64,000 nt of DNA from assembly GCA_014905825.1 (NCBI GenBank), contig JACGCN010000003.1:372001-436000 (forward strand). Reading direction: 5' to 3'. Positions 33,491 through 45,612 of the stretch are shown here, in pieces; within the stretch, counting starts at the first letter, position 1; every line of letters begins with the position of its first letter. The notes below the pieces were generated by a model. It was not told the origin of the DNA. It ran no database searches and saw only the letters and a program-made list of their open reading frames with translations. Both the position numbers and the translations under genes were made by a program. The stretch is from Lyophyllum atratum (lineage: Eukaryota; Basidiomycota; Agaricomycetes; Agaricales; Lyophyllaceae).

Positions 33491-34032
33491 CGATGGGGGA
33501 TCAGGGGGAGTTGAAGGATCGGTGAACAAGCCGAAAACAAGAATTCATTATTCGGAAGCAACCACGTGCAATGTATGGCCGGGCCGAGACTCAGATAGAA
33601 TTGAATAATAACACCATAGGGCGCCGTCCCGCCGCACAGCCCGCTACTTTCAGCCCTTTCTTTGTAGCCGAATGATCCGTAATAGATTTCGTGGATGCAA
33701 GCCCCCTCCATATTGGCATGGACCACGACAGTGATGTCAATGCGACTCCACGGCAGTTCTATAAAGACTTTATTCATTCACGCTGTATCTATATCTTGCT
33801 TTGACCCAGTTGAATCGAGGACCGCAAGAGCGCAGCGCTCAGCGACCGAAAGCTTACGCTTTCGTCGCTGCGTTCTTGCGCAGGGGCCTGACAGACGAAT
33901 AACGTGGTATCAGAAGCGGACATCGAAAAAAAAGTACAGGATCAGGTGACTATACCGGTGGTGAGCTTTAGTGGCCAAAGGGGGCATGTCGGACAGAAAC
34001 CCACTACATAAAGTAGCGGGTATTTGTGTCAT
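33491..34032. other. Spacer before tRNA-Lys
   Basis: May hold the unplaced first exon of the Sds3-like gene; otherwise nothing recognised. A palindrome-like AGCGCAGCGCTCAGCGACCGAAAGCTTACGCTTTCGTCGCTGCG is near 33830-33876. Confidence 0.4.
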
Positions 34033-34118
34033 GCCCGCCTAGCTCAATCGGATAGAGCGTCAGACTCTTACCTAGGCAGTGGCATCTGAAGGCTGCGAGT
34101 TCGACCCTCGCGGTGGGC
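34033..34118 (+). tRNA. tRNA-Lys(CUU), intron-containing
   Basis: Plus-strand copy with the same mature sequence and 13-nt intron (CCTAGGCAGTGGC) as at 8422, 13070 and 45613. Anticodon CTT. Confidence 0.95.
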
Positions 34119-34483
34119 TATGGCATTGGACATCTGGGATTCTTTTTCTCTTTTGTTGACTCGGACTCCGAACGCCACACCGCCAACTACTACAGTCTTT
34201 TACAGGGCCTCGATACACCCAAATGAAAAACTCTTCCCAAGTTCCCATCCACGAACAAATTCGCTTCCCCCAAATCTGAAGAGACAGAACCCTCTGTATT
34301 ACCTTAAATAAGCTATGTACCAGAGCATTTGGAGATACACGCAAAGCTGGTTGTGTAAGTTGCTGAATACTGGCCCCACGGCCACCATGCACCTGGAATT
34401 CAGCCACTGTTATTGTCAAACATCGTTGGCGCCATGAAGGCTACGGACTCCGTCTCTCTCGCTGCCAGACACGCGGGTATCCC
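34119..34483. other. Spacer, no gene
   Basis: Nothing recognised between the tRNA and the SDR gene. Confidence 0.35.
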
Positions 34484-35469
34484 TTACAAAAACGCCGGTA
34501 CCCTCCCACCACCCGTCAGTCTTATCGTCTCCCCATTCACATATGCGCAATCCAACGCCCACCGCACCGTCTTCGCAAACTCCCCAGGTGTGCCAAAGCG
34601 TTTTGGGTACAGCACGGCGGCCGAATTCAGCGCGCCCTGCACCTTGTTCGATAGGCTGCCCGTGAGCGGTGTAGTGAACGGTCCCGGTGCGATGGCGACG
34701 ACGCGTACGTGGTGACGCGCCAAGTCGCGTGCCATAGGTAGTGCCATGGATCGGATGGCGCCTTTGGATGCAGCATAAGCGGTCTGCCCAGGCTGGCCTT
34801 CGAACTACGTGGCGTAAGTTTCCAGTCGCGCTCGAAAAGAAAAGAGGGTATGGCATACCGCAGCTTCACTAGCGACGAGAATGATGACCCCGCGTTCGCC
34901 ATCAGGCGTATCTTCCGGCTTGACACGCACAAGGTGTTCCAGCGCGAGTCGCGTCAGGTGGAACGTCCCCGCAACATTCACGCCCATCGTCAGATCCCAC
35001 ACATCCGTGCCATGCGGTTTTCCCTTCGCATTGATCAGCTGTCAATCCAAAGAAACATCAGTATACATTCTCCTCCTCCGCCTTCACGATCGACAAACGA
35101 GACCACGAGAAAGAAAGACACGCACCAGCTCGTTCCGCCCTAGCCCCGCACTGTTGATGACCCCCCCTAACTCCGCGCCCGTCTCGCGTGTCCACTCAAC
35201 TACGCGTTTCACCGCCGCCTCCACCTGCCCCACGTCCCGAACGTCCGTCTTCACGAAGATGCACCGCGTACTAAGCGGTAGAACGGCCGGGAGCGGCGAA
35301 ACATCGAGGACGGCGACGTATGCATTGCCCTCTAGCAGGTCCTTCACAGTCGCAAGTCCAAGCCCTGAGCATCTATGTGGTGGCGACGACTGAGATGGGT
35401 GCAAAGTACGAAGCGAGGAGGTCTGACTCACCCCCCGGAAACAATGAACGTGCGGTTATCAATCTTCAT
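34484..35469 (-). CDS. Short-chain dehydrogenase (HSD17B10-like), copy 1
   Basis: Four exons (35432-35469, 35126-35372, 34859-35038 and 34484-34804) give 261 residues. MKIDNRTFIVSGGCSGLGLA carries the NAD(P) Rossmann motif (SGGxSGLG). VAVLDV ends beta-2 with an Asp, favouring NAD(H); KTDVRDV and VINSAGLG (NAG-type motif) follow. The catalytic Tyr and Lys are in QTAYAASKGAIRSM (YxxxK), and FEGQPGQ precedes them. The tail reads RFGTPGEFAKTVRWALDCAY then VNGETIRLTGG. This is closest in style to 3-hydroxyacyl-CoA dehydrogenase type 2 (HSD17B10). Intact. A paralogue lies 1.2 kb upstream on the same strand and lacks the third intron. Confidence 0.9.
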
Positions 35470-36704
35470 TTATACGCCTATCTGACTTGCGAAGGCGTTT
35501 AAGCTTTCCACGAACCGGGGAGGGCGTGCGAGAAGGGCGCTACTTCGGTATCCAATTTATATCTCGACCCAGCGCTCGATTGATCTTCCAGAGCGGGCGG
35601 GAGGGTCAAGGAGGCTGCTGTATTGCCTGATTGGAAGAGTCCGTGTGTTTCTGTTGGAGGCGCGGACACATGGATGGAGATTGTGGAAGATCAGAACTTG
35701 CTCTTGCGACATGCAATAGGAAGAGAGAGGGCATGAAAAGGGGGTATGGCCGGGGCATCCCTGATGTGGGCACGGGGGGATATACGTATAACATAATACG
35801 TACCGACGGTAGCGGGATCACTGATCAGCGTGGGCGCCCGTAGTTTCTTCTTGGGGGCGACGCCTGTTCCGTTCTTAGTCCCTGCGGTCGGTGAAAGCTT
35901 GCTGCGTCACGACAGATACGAGAGTAACGAAAGCGTTCGGAGGGGAAAATGTGATGTGGACGTGGGGGCGGGCAGCCTTTTCATTATTACTTCGCAGGTT
36001 CCTTGCTCCTCGGATCTTTCTCAGATGAGCGGTGGCAACGAGTGACAACATGAGCAGCTGGGTTAGTGACGAGGATCGCCCGTGGGGGATGGGAACGTCG
36101 CAAGAGTTTTGCCTCCGATGTTTAATTTCTCATGCTGTGCGGGTCGGCTAACTGCCGATCACCCAATTCTGGGGTGATGCAATGATGGCTGTCTATTCTG
36201 GAGCTCAAAAGAGCTCTCGGGCCCTGGATGGAGCAAGCGCCTCCTGGCGAACAAGTGCGGCCCTGGTCAGGTAGGAGTTCTGGACGCCGGACGGAAGGGA
36301 GAACCGGATGGTAGATGCCCGGTTTAAGGGCTTGTGAGAGTCTTGGGGTGTAGCCAACATCCCATCGCCCCGAAAAGAAATCTTCAAAAGGCTTGCAAGG
36401 ACATATGATTTGCGCCAAGAACATATTGGCGGTTCATGATGCGCGGTAGCAGTCCATAGAAGTACACAATGACTTCTTTGTTCAGGGAAATCGCCCAAGG
36501 ACCGCCTGTGAATCTGACGGAACCCTGGCACGCCGCTTGGTCTAGACAGTCGATACCCTATCATAAATGGCCCGAGAGGAATTAAGGCGAGAATAGAGAC
36601 AAGTAGATAAGATACAACACTGAAAAGCTGGACGTGGACCTGAGATGAGCGGTACAAGCGTGATAGAGAAGCTTTGAACATACCATTCCCGCCCTAAAAT
36701 GCGT
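35470..36704. other. Spacer between tandem SDR genes
   Basis: About 1.2 kb without a supported gene; contains the presumed promoter of SDR copy 1. Confidence 0.4.
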
Positions 36705-37611
36705 CTATAACTTCGCCGGTAACCTCCCTGCTCCACTCAGCCGAATCGTCTCCCCATTGATATACGCACAGTCCAGGATCCACCTCACCGTCCGCGCAAA
36801 CTCCGGTGGTTGCCCAAAACGCTGGGGATACACAACACCCTCATTCTCAAGGCTTTTACGGGCCCTTTCAGGGAAATTTGCCGTCATGTTACTGGCGAAA
36901 ACTCCGGGAGCGATCGTGACGACGCGCACAGCGTGTCGCGCAAGATCACGAGCCATAGGAAGTGTCATGGAGCGCAGAGCACCCTTGGTGGCGGAGTACG
37001 CAGTTTGTCCCGGCTGACCTTCGAACTAAGCCAAGTGATGGATAACATTCAGCAGTGGTATTGACAAGAACAGAGAGAAGCGTACTGCAGCTGCACTTGA
37101 CACGAAGATAATGACGCCGCGCTCGCCATCAGGGGTATCCTCCGGCTCGACCTTGATAAGATGGGGAAGCGCGAGTCGAGTAAGGTTGAATGAGCCCGTA
37201 AGGTTCACCGAAAGTGCGAAGTCCCAAAGGTCAAGTGAATGAGGATTGTTGTGGGCATCGAGGATCTTGGCAGCAGTCCCAACTCCAGCGCAGTTTATGA
37301 CACCACCAAGGGGTGCGTGTGTCTCGGCAACCCATGCTGCTGTAGCATCCACTGCAGATTGAATCTGGGCGACGTCTGTTATGTCTGTTTGGATAAATTT
37401 CGTGTGAGAAGATGGAAGGTTGGCGTCTTCTGGTGGCGGCGAGCGGTCGAGGATGGCAACGAATGCTTTCGAGCTTAGGAGGTCGTGCACGGTGGCTAGG
37501 CCGAGGCCAGATGATCTGAAAGGTTGTGATTAGGGGTAAGTGGGGGTTACTAAACGGTGGAAGAGATACTGACCCACCAGATACAATGAATGTGCGGTTC
37601 TCAATCTTCAT
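36705..37611 (-). CDS. Short-chain dehydrogenase (HSD17B10-like), copy 2
   Basis: Three exons (37574-37611, 37086-37515 and 36705-37025) give 262 residues. MKIENRTFIVSGG continues GSSGLGLATVHDLL; acidic VAILDR ends beta-2; QTDITDV, VINCAGVG and the catalytic QTAYSATKGALRSM follow, and the end is RFGQPPEFARTVRWILDCAY then INGETIRLSGAG. Same family and first/last exon phases as copy 1, and the last exon has exactly the same length (321 nt). One intron present in copy 1 is absent here, showing intron gain or loss after duplication. Likely an NAD-dependent hydroxyacyl-CoA or hydroxysteroid oxidoreductase; substrate not predictable. Confidence 0.9.
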
Positions 37612-38661
37612 CGCAGCGTAATAAGTCGAGGGAAGACACTGCGAAGACTTGTATAGGGCTTGATTCCGTATGCTGTGTTCAGTGAAGAGCCAGTGCAGGC
37701 TGTAGCTGTGACCGCTTACCTCTGTAATGATTTGGATAGGTTCGGAAGGATAGGAGTGGGGAGTTCGAGCGACGTCTCAAAAGGGTGCCGGGTAAGGTGA
37801 GCCGGTCCAACGTGCCATCATCGTCACGCTCAACTGCGCATCAATTTCTACCTCCCTCCCCTGCCTTGAACCTTCCAACTTTGACTAGTACTGTTTATTC
37901 ATTGCTGTATTGCCAGATGTCGTCTGCTAGCCAGGACCTCATATTGATACGTCTTTATGATTCTCCCCTTTACGAAATCTCCGCAAAAACTTTACCTTTG
38001 CTGGAATGGTCCTGTTACCCGTAATTATTCGTTGTTCTGCGCGAAAAGTGCACTGATTCAACCACGTTGCGCATATCTCACTATCACACGCAGAAGGAGG
38101 TCCAGAACCCGCGAAAAACACCCAAACGATGTATCTTCTTTAAGCTGGTGGTCCATTTTCAGATACTCCGAGCTGCTCTTCAAACCCACAGCGAATCAGT
38201 TTAGATGTGAATCAAGCTACTCACCCGCGATTGCGTTCTCTCGTCGATGTAGGTCATGCCAAAGCTAGGAAGCTGATAGGGGAGGTAGCGGGCGGCGATA
38301 AATTGGATAGTTGGGTGAAGGTATGCGATACCAAACGACTGTAGGTAACAACTTTGAAAGGCCTATCGAATGGTCGGAAGACGCAAGAGGATCCGCAGAC
38401 ATCAGGCATTGTCAACCCCTTAATGCAAGGTAAGTATGATGTGACATGGACATGCGCGAAAAACACGGGCATCTCGTCGGCCTGTAAAGTTCTGTTCGCA
38501 CCCAACGTCCGCTCATATCGGTGTCTCCAGACAGCGCAGCAGACTTAATATGGCCCGTCCGCGTGGCAGACGTGGGTCACGTCAGTGGCGATTCTGAATT
38601 ACGGTAGCTACATAATCAACACTGCGCGCTCCGCAGGACACTCCTTGCTTCATCCCATTCC
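37612..38661. other. Divergent promoter region of SDR copy 2 and P450
   Basis: About 1 kb between divergent start codons; no gene recognised. Confidence 0.4.
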
Positions 38662-40816
38662 ATGGCCTGGCCTGTTCTTCAAATCGTTGCTCTTTCTGTG
38701 GTAGCCCTAGTTTTCCTGAGACACCGACTCTCGAGGAAACACATTCCACTTCCTCCTGGTCCTCCTGCAGACCCCCTCATTGGTCATCTTCTAAGGATCC
38801 CTCCTGCGGGCCAGGACGTTTTCTTCCACGAGTTAGGCAAATTATACGGTGCGCTACGTGAATACTCTCCAACGCAGAAGTTGACATTCCTCACTAGGCG
38901 ACGTGGTTCACCTCAATGTTCTGGGTAAAACCCTGATTATATTGAATAGTGTCCAAGCGGCCACCGATTTACTTGACAAGCGAAGCCACAACTATAGCGA
39001 TAGGCCCTATTTTCCCATAGCGAACCTGTACTTCCTCATCTAGTCCACGCTATGAATAATACTGACGCCAGTTTTACCCGAACAGGTGGGGAATAGGAGA
39101 CACACTGCTTATCTTGAAATATGGGGAGGAATTCCGCTCGCAGCGGAAATTGATCCAACAATACTTTCGTCAGGAGAAGCGTAAAGATCATCGTCCCATT
39201 CAAATCCGGGAGGCGCGCATTCTCGCCCAGAACCTTCTCACGACGCCCGAAAACAGAGCAGATCTTTTAGTGCGGTATTACTCCTGCCTTTCTTCCGAGG
39301 AGGTTCGAAGAATTTATCGCTTACCAGATTTTCGACCGCTGTCATTATCGACATAGCTTATGGGCATTGGGCAGTCTCCAGCGACGATCCGTACGTCAAA
39401 ATCGCTGTAGACTGCAGCCACGCGACAGCCGAAGCAGGTCCTGCAGGTGGGACGCCTGTGGATCTGTTCCCATTTCGTGAGTCCCGACGTGACTTCTTCT
39501 GTGATAGTCGTAAACGCCGTTCAACCCATAGTTCGACACTTCCCGTCCTGGTTTCCGGGGACATACTACGCCACTCTTGCGCGGAGCGTATCTGGTAGAT
39601 TCCAGAAACTCAAGGAATACCCGTTTACACAAGTTATGGAGCAGATGGTTCGTCCGCCACTGATGGACGGATCTTTTGGTGGCTGACAGCGCCTATAGGC
39701 CAAGGGGACGGCGAAACCATCCTTCTTAGCAACTCAATTAGAGGCTCTGAGCAACGATGGGGGACCGGAAGATATGGTCAAAATCAAACGAATCCAAGCT
39801 GCCTCTGCCATTATATATATCGGAGGCGCAGAAACTGTAGGTCGCGCAAATATTCGCCGCCGAGGACTTCGTTGAGGGGGCCTTAAATCTAGATATCATC
39901 GTCACTCGGTTTCTTCTTCTTGGCAATGGTTCTCTATCCTGAGTGCCAAATCAGAGCACAGGAGGAGATTGATTCGGTGATAGGTTCTAGCCGCCTTCCA
40001 GAGTTCTACGATTGGGAGAGTCTGCCTTATGTGGAATGTGTCATGCAAGAAACGCTCCGGTTTGTTAGATGTTTTCCATAAAACGTTTATCTTACTAATA
40101 ATTCTATAAGATGGAATAATGCACTTCCGGCAGGTCTGCAGGCCCTCATCTCTATGTAGTTATTTCTGTTGAATCATCCACGCCAGGCGTACCACACAGT
40201 GCGCTAGAAGACGACATTTATAATGGCATGCTGATTCCCAAGGGCTCCACCATCATCGCCAATACCAGGTATGCCGCACCAACCAAGTCTATATCCTTAA
40301 TCGTCGTTAATGTATATCCTGAAGGTCCATGACCCTGGACGAATCAGTCTATAAAGACCCTTCCACCTTTGACCCTACCCGATTTTTACCAGCCCCAGCA
40401 GGTCGCGGGGAACCTTACCCTGTCGGACCCTTTGGCTTCGGGAGAAGGTGAGTCGGAGTAGCATTGAGACCTTGAACTGTATCACGACTCACGAATGCCT
40501 GGCTTCTGGAAGGGTATGCCCGGGTCGTCATCTGGCGGACGATAGCCTTTGGATCGTGATTGCGACCGTATTGGCCACGATGTCGATCTCGAAAGCCATA
40601 GGAAAGGATGGCAAGGAAATAATTCCAGACTCTGTCCCTGTCACCATTGGACCAACCAGGTATATCGTCGAGTCGATTCGAGCTTATTCCTCAATCAATT
40701 CTTTCTTTGCTGACATGTTCCGGTGTAGCCACCCAACTCCTTTCCCCTGTCGTCTAGAACCTAGAAACGAGACCGCATCCGGTCTTCTCAAGCAGGTCCC
40801 AGAAAGCGGATACTAA
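38662..40816 (+). CDS. Cytochrome P450 monooxygenase
   Basis: Multi-exon gene. The N-terminal anchor (VLQIVALSVVALVFL) is followed by the Pro-rich hinge HIPLPPGPPADPLIG. After splicing it continues GDVVHLNVLGKTLIILNSVQ, WGIGDTLLILKYGEEFRSQR (C-helix), STAVIIDIAYGH, GGAET (I-helix region), FLAMVLYPECQIRAQEEID, the K-helix ExxR in QETLRW, STIIANTRSMTLDESVYKDP, and the heme loop FGFGRRVCPGRHLADDSLW with the Cys ligand. The end is HPTPFPCRLEPRNETASGLL. About nine short introns of normal form were followed and no disabling lesion was found. Small acceptor-site choices (for example at about 39895) are inferred. Resembles the microsomal group often labelled O-methylsterigmatocystin oxidoreductase-like in mushrooms; the substrate is unknown. 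Confidence 0.88.
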
Positions 40817-41234
40817 TACCAATTTTGTACAACCCACTTAAGCAGCTAGTAATATGCCCTCACAATGTATTCGTCTTGGCTCAACCATCTTGTATCAGAG
40901 TTTTTCAAGCGATAGAATCCTCAGGGAGACCATATCAGTACTGGGCTTGAATGTCGACCGCTACCAAGCCCCTCGATTCGCGTCTGATGAGGCCAGTGAA
41001 CTGAAATATTTCTATCATGTTGTCTATCTTGACTGGAGATGTATAAAAATCGAGATACCCGGACACTCGCTGAGACCCTTGAGAAAGCGACGAGGAGTCT
41101 TGGCACGTAAAATGACTGTAACACTATGTCAGTTGCTGCTCCTGTAGATCTAAGGTCCATTCGGTACTCGACCATAGCGACGGTCTACATATAATATACA
41201 GACTCCTAGAGTGATCAAAGGATAAGAGAATTGT
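40817..41234. other. Spacer, no gene
   Basis: Nothing recognised. Confidence 0.35.
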
Positions 41235-41819
41235 CTATCCCTGCACTGCTCTAGATCGATAACCTTGGAATAATCGTAGGATCAAGAAATAAAGGAAAAC
41301 CGAAGCAGGTAGAGGATGATCACGGAACACTTGACGAGACACAGAAACGATCTCATCGACAGCAGACCCATACACACCGGGCCTCGAAGCAAGGACGTTA
41401 CCACCCCGCAGTCGATGAAATGCATCTCCAATTCCCGGAAGAGCGACAATAGCGATCCAAGGCACGGCGTTGAGATTGGCAGGATGAGTTGGGGATGGCG
41501 ACACGTATTGATAGGTCGTTGTGTGGTACCGGCAATCCCTGTAGGTCGATGTTTGCTGCCCAATGTCTATGAAGCTGCCGTCCTGGATGACAACGTTGTT
41601 TGCACCGGCAAATGAATTAGCAGTGCCGGGTGCCCCTGCTTGCGTCTGACGACCCGACGTATACACTGTTTCAGTATCTGCAGACCGATCTCCGTGATTC
41701 GAGAGTTCATCCTCATCTGCAGTGGATTTGGATTCGGAAGACGAATGACCCGCGGGAACGGGTAAATCGCTCTTCGTCTGTGCCGCAGATGCTCCGGCAG
41801 CCGGATGATCTGCGCTCAA
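41235..41819 (-). CDS. Small protein with possible amyloid-type motif and membrane tail
   Basis: Single open frame of 194 residues. A polar, Ser/Thr/Asp-rich N-terminal half (about residues 1-65) leads to NSFAGANNVVIQDGSFIDIG (about 68-87), which looks like the short Asn/Gly beta-arch motifs seen beside NLR-type receptors in mushrooms. A Tyr/Thr-rich stretch (YRDCRYHTTTYQY) follows, then hydrophobic segments NAVPWIAIVALPGIG and PASVFLYFLILRLF near the C-terminus. No enzymatic domain. The amyloid interpretation is inference from pattern only. Introns are not needed for the reading, but an additional 5' exon cannot be ruled out. Confidence 0.5.
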   Translation of the reverse strand: MSADHPAAGASAAQTKSDLPVPAGHSSSESKSTADEDELSNHGDRSADTETVYTSGRQTQAGAPGTANSFAGANNVVIQDGSFIDIGQQTSTYRDCRYHTTTYQYVSPSPTHPANLNAVPWIAIVALPGIGDAFHRLRGGNVLASRPGVYGSAVDEIVSVSRQVFRDHPLPASVFLYFLILRLFQGYRSRAVQG

Positions 41820-42414
41820 TCCTACCAGCGTCTAACGTCGGGGTTAAAAGACTCGTTCAATACCCACAGAATCGAGAGGATGAATTTGAGACAACCTACT
41901 TCATAGGCCTGCCTTGCAGCGGCCTCCCTGGCAGCCGCCTTAGTGGTTCCTACACCAATTCCTTTGACTTCGTCGTCAACTAGGCGCTACGCTGGTGAGA
42001 TCAGTCGAGTTGAGGAAACAGGACGACATACTCCGGTATTCGGTGGTCCACAATGGATTGTTCCTTGGGCCGCTACGGGACTGCAAGCACCTCAGAGGGA
42101 AATGTCCCATTCTTGCAAGACCTAGCATGGAAATTGGTTACGGGTGCCGTGAAAAGAAAAGGCAGCATGATGTTTCACAGTTTTCCAGACGGATGGTGCG
42201 GGTGGCAGCTTTAGACTTGATGAGCGGAACGTTCGCTGTTGAAGACGATGGGGAGACGTACTCGTCGACATCGGGAGCTTTGAGAAAGATGACAGACTCA
42301 AGCAGGCGCGTGCTTTTAGGTGCTTAAAATCACCCCAGCATTTTCGTGGGATCATGCCGGTAAACCCGGCCTTTTGCATAACACAATAAGTACACTTTGG
42401 GAAGGCGGTATCCT
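41820..42414. other. Spacer before tandem array
   Basis: No supported gene; short open frames only. Confidence 0.35.
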
Positions 42415-43850
42415 GTCTTGAGAACCTTTGGGCTCCCTGTTCTTCACCTTCTACTCGCGAGATGAGGTGAGATGGTCAATCTTTGAGGATATCTCTTCTT
42501 GGTGTTATCGAGCTGAGAGACGCGCGATTCTGTTGAGGCACAAGAGAGAGGAGGACCGACGACTCGAACAGGAATGCATGATGCTGTCATAGTTGATAAT
42601 AGGAACGCGAACGTAGATAGGAATGTACCTTCCGCACCTTTCACTCACGAGATTCGGTGAGATATGATCTATATTTCTTCTTGGTGTCATCGAGAGAGAC
42701 GCGATTCTGCTAAGCCACAAGGCAGAGGATCGACGACTCGAAGAAGAGTGCATGTTGCTGCCATAATTGTTAACAGGAACGCGAACGTAGATAGAAATAT
42801 GGCTTCCTATGTGCTTCACGGATTGCGACGATTTCCCCAAACTTTCGTGGCCCCTCTAACAAAAATTATGCTGGATGAGTCTCCGGTGAAGACTGAAAGG
42901 CATGGCTGGAAATGACAACACACTGTACACAGGAAAGCCACTCGCAACTCGACCAACACGTCAAGAGATAGCGCACGTCAATCGTCCGCTGCTAGACAGC
43001 AATGGGCTTCGGGAAGGCATCATCATGTCTTGGGATCCTCTGGGCTCGTTTTTGCGCACATCCTACTCGCGAGATGAGGTGAGATGGTCAATCTTTGAGG
43101 ATATTTCTTCTTGGTGTTATCGAGCTGAGAGACGTGCGATTCTGTTGAGGCACAAGAGAGAAGAGGATCCACGACTCGAAGAGGAATGCATGTTGCTGCC
43201 ATAATTGTTAACAGGAACGCGAACGTAGTTCGAAATGTGCCTTCCTAGGTGCTTCACGGATTGCGACGATTTCCCTTGCCCCTCTAACAAAAATTGCGCT
43301 GGACGAGTCTCCGGTGAAAACTGAAAGGCATGGCTGGAAATGACAATACACTGTACACAGGAAAGCCACTCGCAATTCGACCAACACGTCAAGAGATAGC
43401 GCACGTCAATAGTCCGCCGCTACACAGCAGTGGGCTTGGGAAGGCATTATCAAGTCTTGGGATCCTTTGGGCTCGCTGTTGCGCACCTTCTACTCGCGAG
43501 ATTAGGTGAGATGGTCAATCTTTGAGGATAATTATTCTTGGCGTTATCGAGAGGACGCGCAGTTCCGTAGAGCCGCAAGGGAGAGGAGGACCGACGACTC
43601 GAAGAGGAATGCATGTTGCTGCCATAGTTGTTAACAGGAACGCGAACGCAGATAGAAATGTGCCGAGTTCCTAGGTGCTCCACGGACTGCAACGATTTCC
43701 CTAAACTTTCGCTGCCCACCCAACAAAAATCGTGCTGATCGAGTCTCCGTTGAAAACTGGAAGGCATGGCTAGAAATAAAGATACACTGTACACAGGAAA
43801 GCCACTCGCAACTCGACCAACAGATCAAGAGACAGCACATCGTTACACAG
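42415..43850. repeat. Tandem array, ~425-bp unit, reaching into SEC72
   Basis: The landmark ACTCGCGAGATGAGGTGAGA recurs (with changes) at about 42451, 42641, 43063 and 43491, so spacing is about 190, 423 and 428 bp. A second landmark GGCATGGCTGGAAATGACAA recurs at about 42899, 43327 and (drifted) 43763. The rightmost copy covers the stop codon and last few codons of the minus-strand SEC72 gene: the array element ACACAGCA(A/G)TGGGCT corresponds to its C-terminal QPIAV-stop. A 100-codon open frame at 42902-43204 exists in one unit only and is probably not a gene. Confidence 0.85.
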
Positions 43851-44738
43851 CAATGGGCTGCCGGGTTTTCTCCTGAAGCCTTGCCTCCCGCTTCGTATTC
43901 TCCATCCTCTTCTCAAACTTCTCAATCTCCGCCAGGAACGAGATAAGTTCCTGTAAACGCATCCTAAACATTTATTCTTCAGTAAGAGGAGGAAGCACAT
44001 ACAGTATTCGTCGGGTCAAACGACAACCCAAGCTTAACAGCCTCCGCCGCGTCCCTCAGCCTATTCATCCCCAACAGCGCCTTCGCCTTCCTAAAGTGGC
44101 CCTTACTCCACGTTCTCCGAACCTGGATGACAGCCTCTGCGTCCGCCAGAGCCGAGACGTAGTCATGCGCCTCGTAGAATGCGGCGGAACGGTTGGAGAT
44201 GACGGTGGAGAGCTCCTCGCGCATGAGCTGGTTGGTCTCCCAGGGCGGGCGGGAGACGGCGATGCTAGCGGCGGTGGTGTAGCGGTTGATGGCTGCGGTG
44301 TGGAGGGACGATTTGAATAGTGTCTGATCGGTTAAAATTGATTTAGAGTTTAGAGACATAATGCGTTGTACAAAGTGAGGAAGATGAACGCACATTTCCT
44401 TCGTCTTTCGTCGTAGTCACTAATTGGGTCACTTTCTGTGTTACGATGTTCGCTGGCGGTGGACACAGGAGACCAGGGTTCATCGCGAGAAGGGTAGAGA
44501 GGCGGTTGAGGCCTACGAAGTCGACGCCGCAGGGTATGCATTTTTCGAGATGGTGCTCAAGGCAGTATGCGGTGTTTCTGTCTTCGGAGAGGGACAGTGA
44601 AACGGGTCGGTAGTCCTCGTCAATGAGGGCTTGGAGGACGGGGTCCGGGGTGGGCATTACGGGCGATTGGGGCGCCTGCTCATGGGAGTGGGAGTGGGAG
44701 TGCTCTTCGCCGGGTGCGTGGGTGTGTGAGTGCGACAT
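43843..44738 (-). CDS. SEC72: ER translocon subunit Sec72-like TPR protein
   Basis: Three exons (44394-44738, 44003-44323 and 43843-43950) give 257 residues. The start is His-rich (MSHSHTHAPGEEHSHSHSHE), followed by the conserved ALIDEDYRPVSLSLSED, YCLEHHLEKCIPCGVDFVGL and NRLSTLLAMNPGLLCPPPAN. A three-repeat TPR domain comes next: TLFKSSLHTAAINRYTTAAS, LSTVISNRSAAFYEAHDYVS and WSKGHFRKAKALLGMNRLRD. In fungi this protein sits with Sec62/Sec63/Sec71 at the ER membrane; its TPR binds Hsp70 tails during post-translational import. The C-terminal codons and 3' UTR are shared with an adjoining tandem array. Intact. Confidence 0.9.
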
Positions 44739-45612
44739 GGTAGGCTGAGGCAAACCGAGGGCGGTGACGACCTAACTGCCACGTCTGGTTAATTGGTCTG
44801 TTTGTATCGTCCGGCGATGCCAAATATGCCCGGGCCGGTTGGCTCTATCTTCAGTGTCCACCTTTGCTTCGAACCCCCATGTGCTCAACAGCCTGCACCC
44901 TCCTTTCTACCCAGCTATGGACATATGGACAGAGTCGGGCTGTAATCTTAGACTATGAGGTGAAACGATTATTGTTTAGTGTCCAACTTGACGACCAAAT
45001 TTTTGGTATGCCTCTTGACTTCAGTAGCATTTTTTGGTGTTATTGTGGACCAGGACCGGATGCCTTAGGGATAGTGGTGGTATCCTTTGACAGACGGCCT
45101 TCGTATCGCTAGCCAATCTCTAATTCTGCCCCCTCTCATTGCGATTTCGCTAAGGCTGCTGATGCGAAAAAGCCATCCGGGTTCGTCCCTGTTCGTCCCG
45201 CTAGTCAACCATAAGGGTTCTCACTGCATTCCCGGAACCCAAAGGGCTCAGGCTCGTTTTGATGCGTGGTACCTTGGGATGACGCCGTTCCTTAGCAAAG
45301 ACTTTATGTCTCTACCAAGCTGCTTGTCCTTGTGCGCGGTAACGGTCCACGCAACCTCGGCGGCACTGGCACACACATCAACACCATCGTGAACCTTCTT
45401 TATGTACATATAGAATCATGGTGAAGGCCGAGCAGCAGGTCCAATCAAGAGCATTGGATGGGAAGCTATTCGGTCGAGCACTACGAATGGGTGACCTCTG
45501 GGATGTGTTCAGTCGACTTTGTAGCCAGATGCAAGCCGACAAGATGGTTTACAGAGACTCCTCAGGACCCCTGTGATCTCGTAGATCAATCAATGATTGT
45601 GACTTTGAACAT
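44739..45612. other. Spacer upstream of SEC72
   Basis: No supported gene in 870 bp. Confidence 0.4.

Noticed and set aside
33086..33529. Pro/Thr/His-rich frame overlapping the Sds3-like gene
   Set aside because: Alternative frame of a His-codon repeat region; only the other frame splices into the helical domain.
42902..43204. 100-codon open frame inside the tandem array
   Set aside because: Present in one unit only; other units carry stops or frameshifts, so it is not under protein-level constraint.
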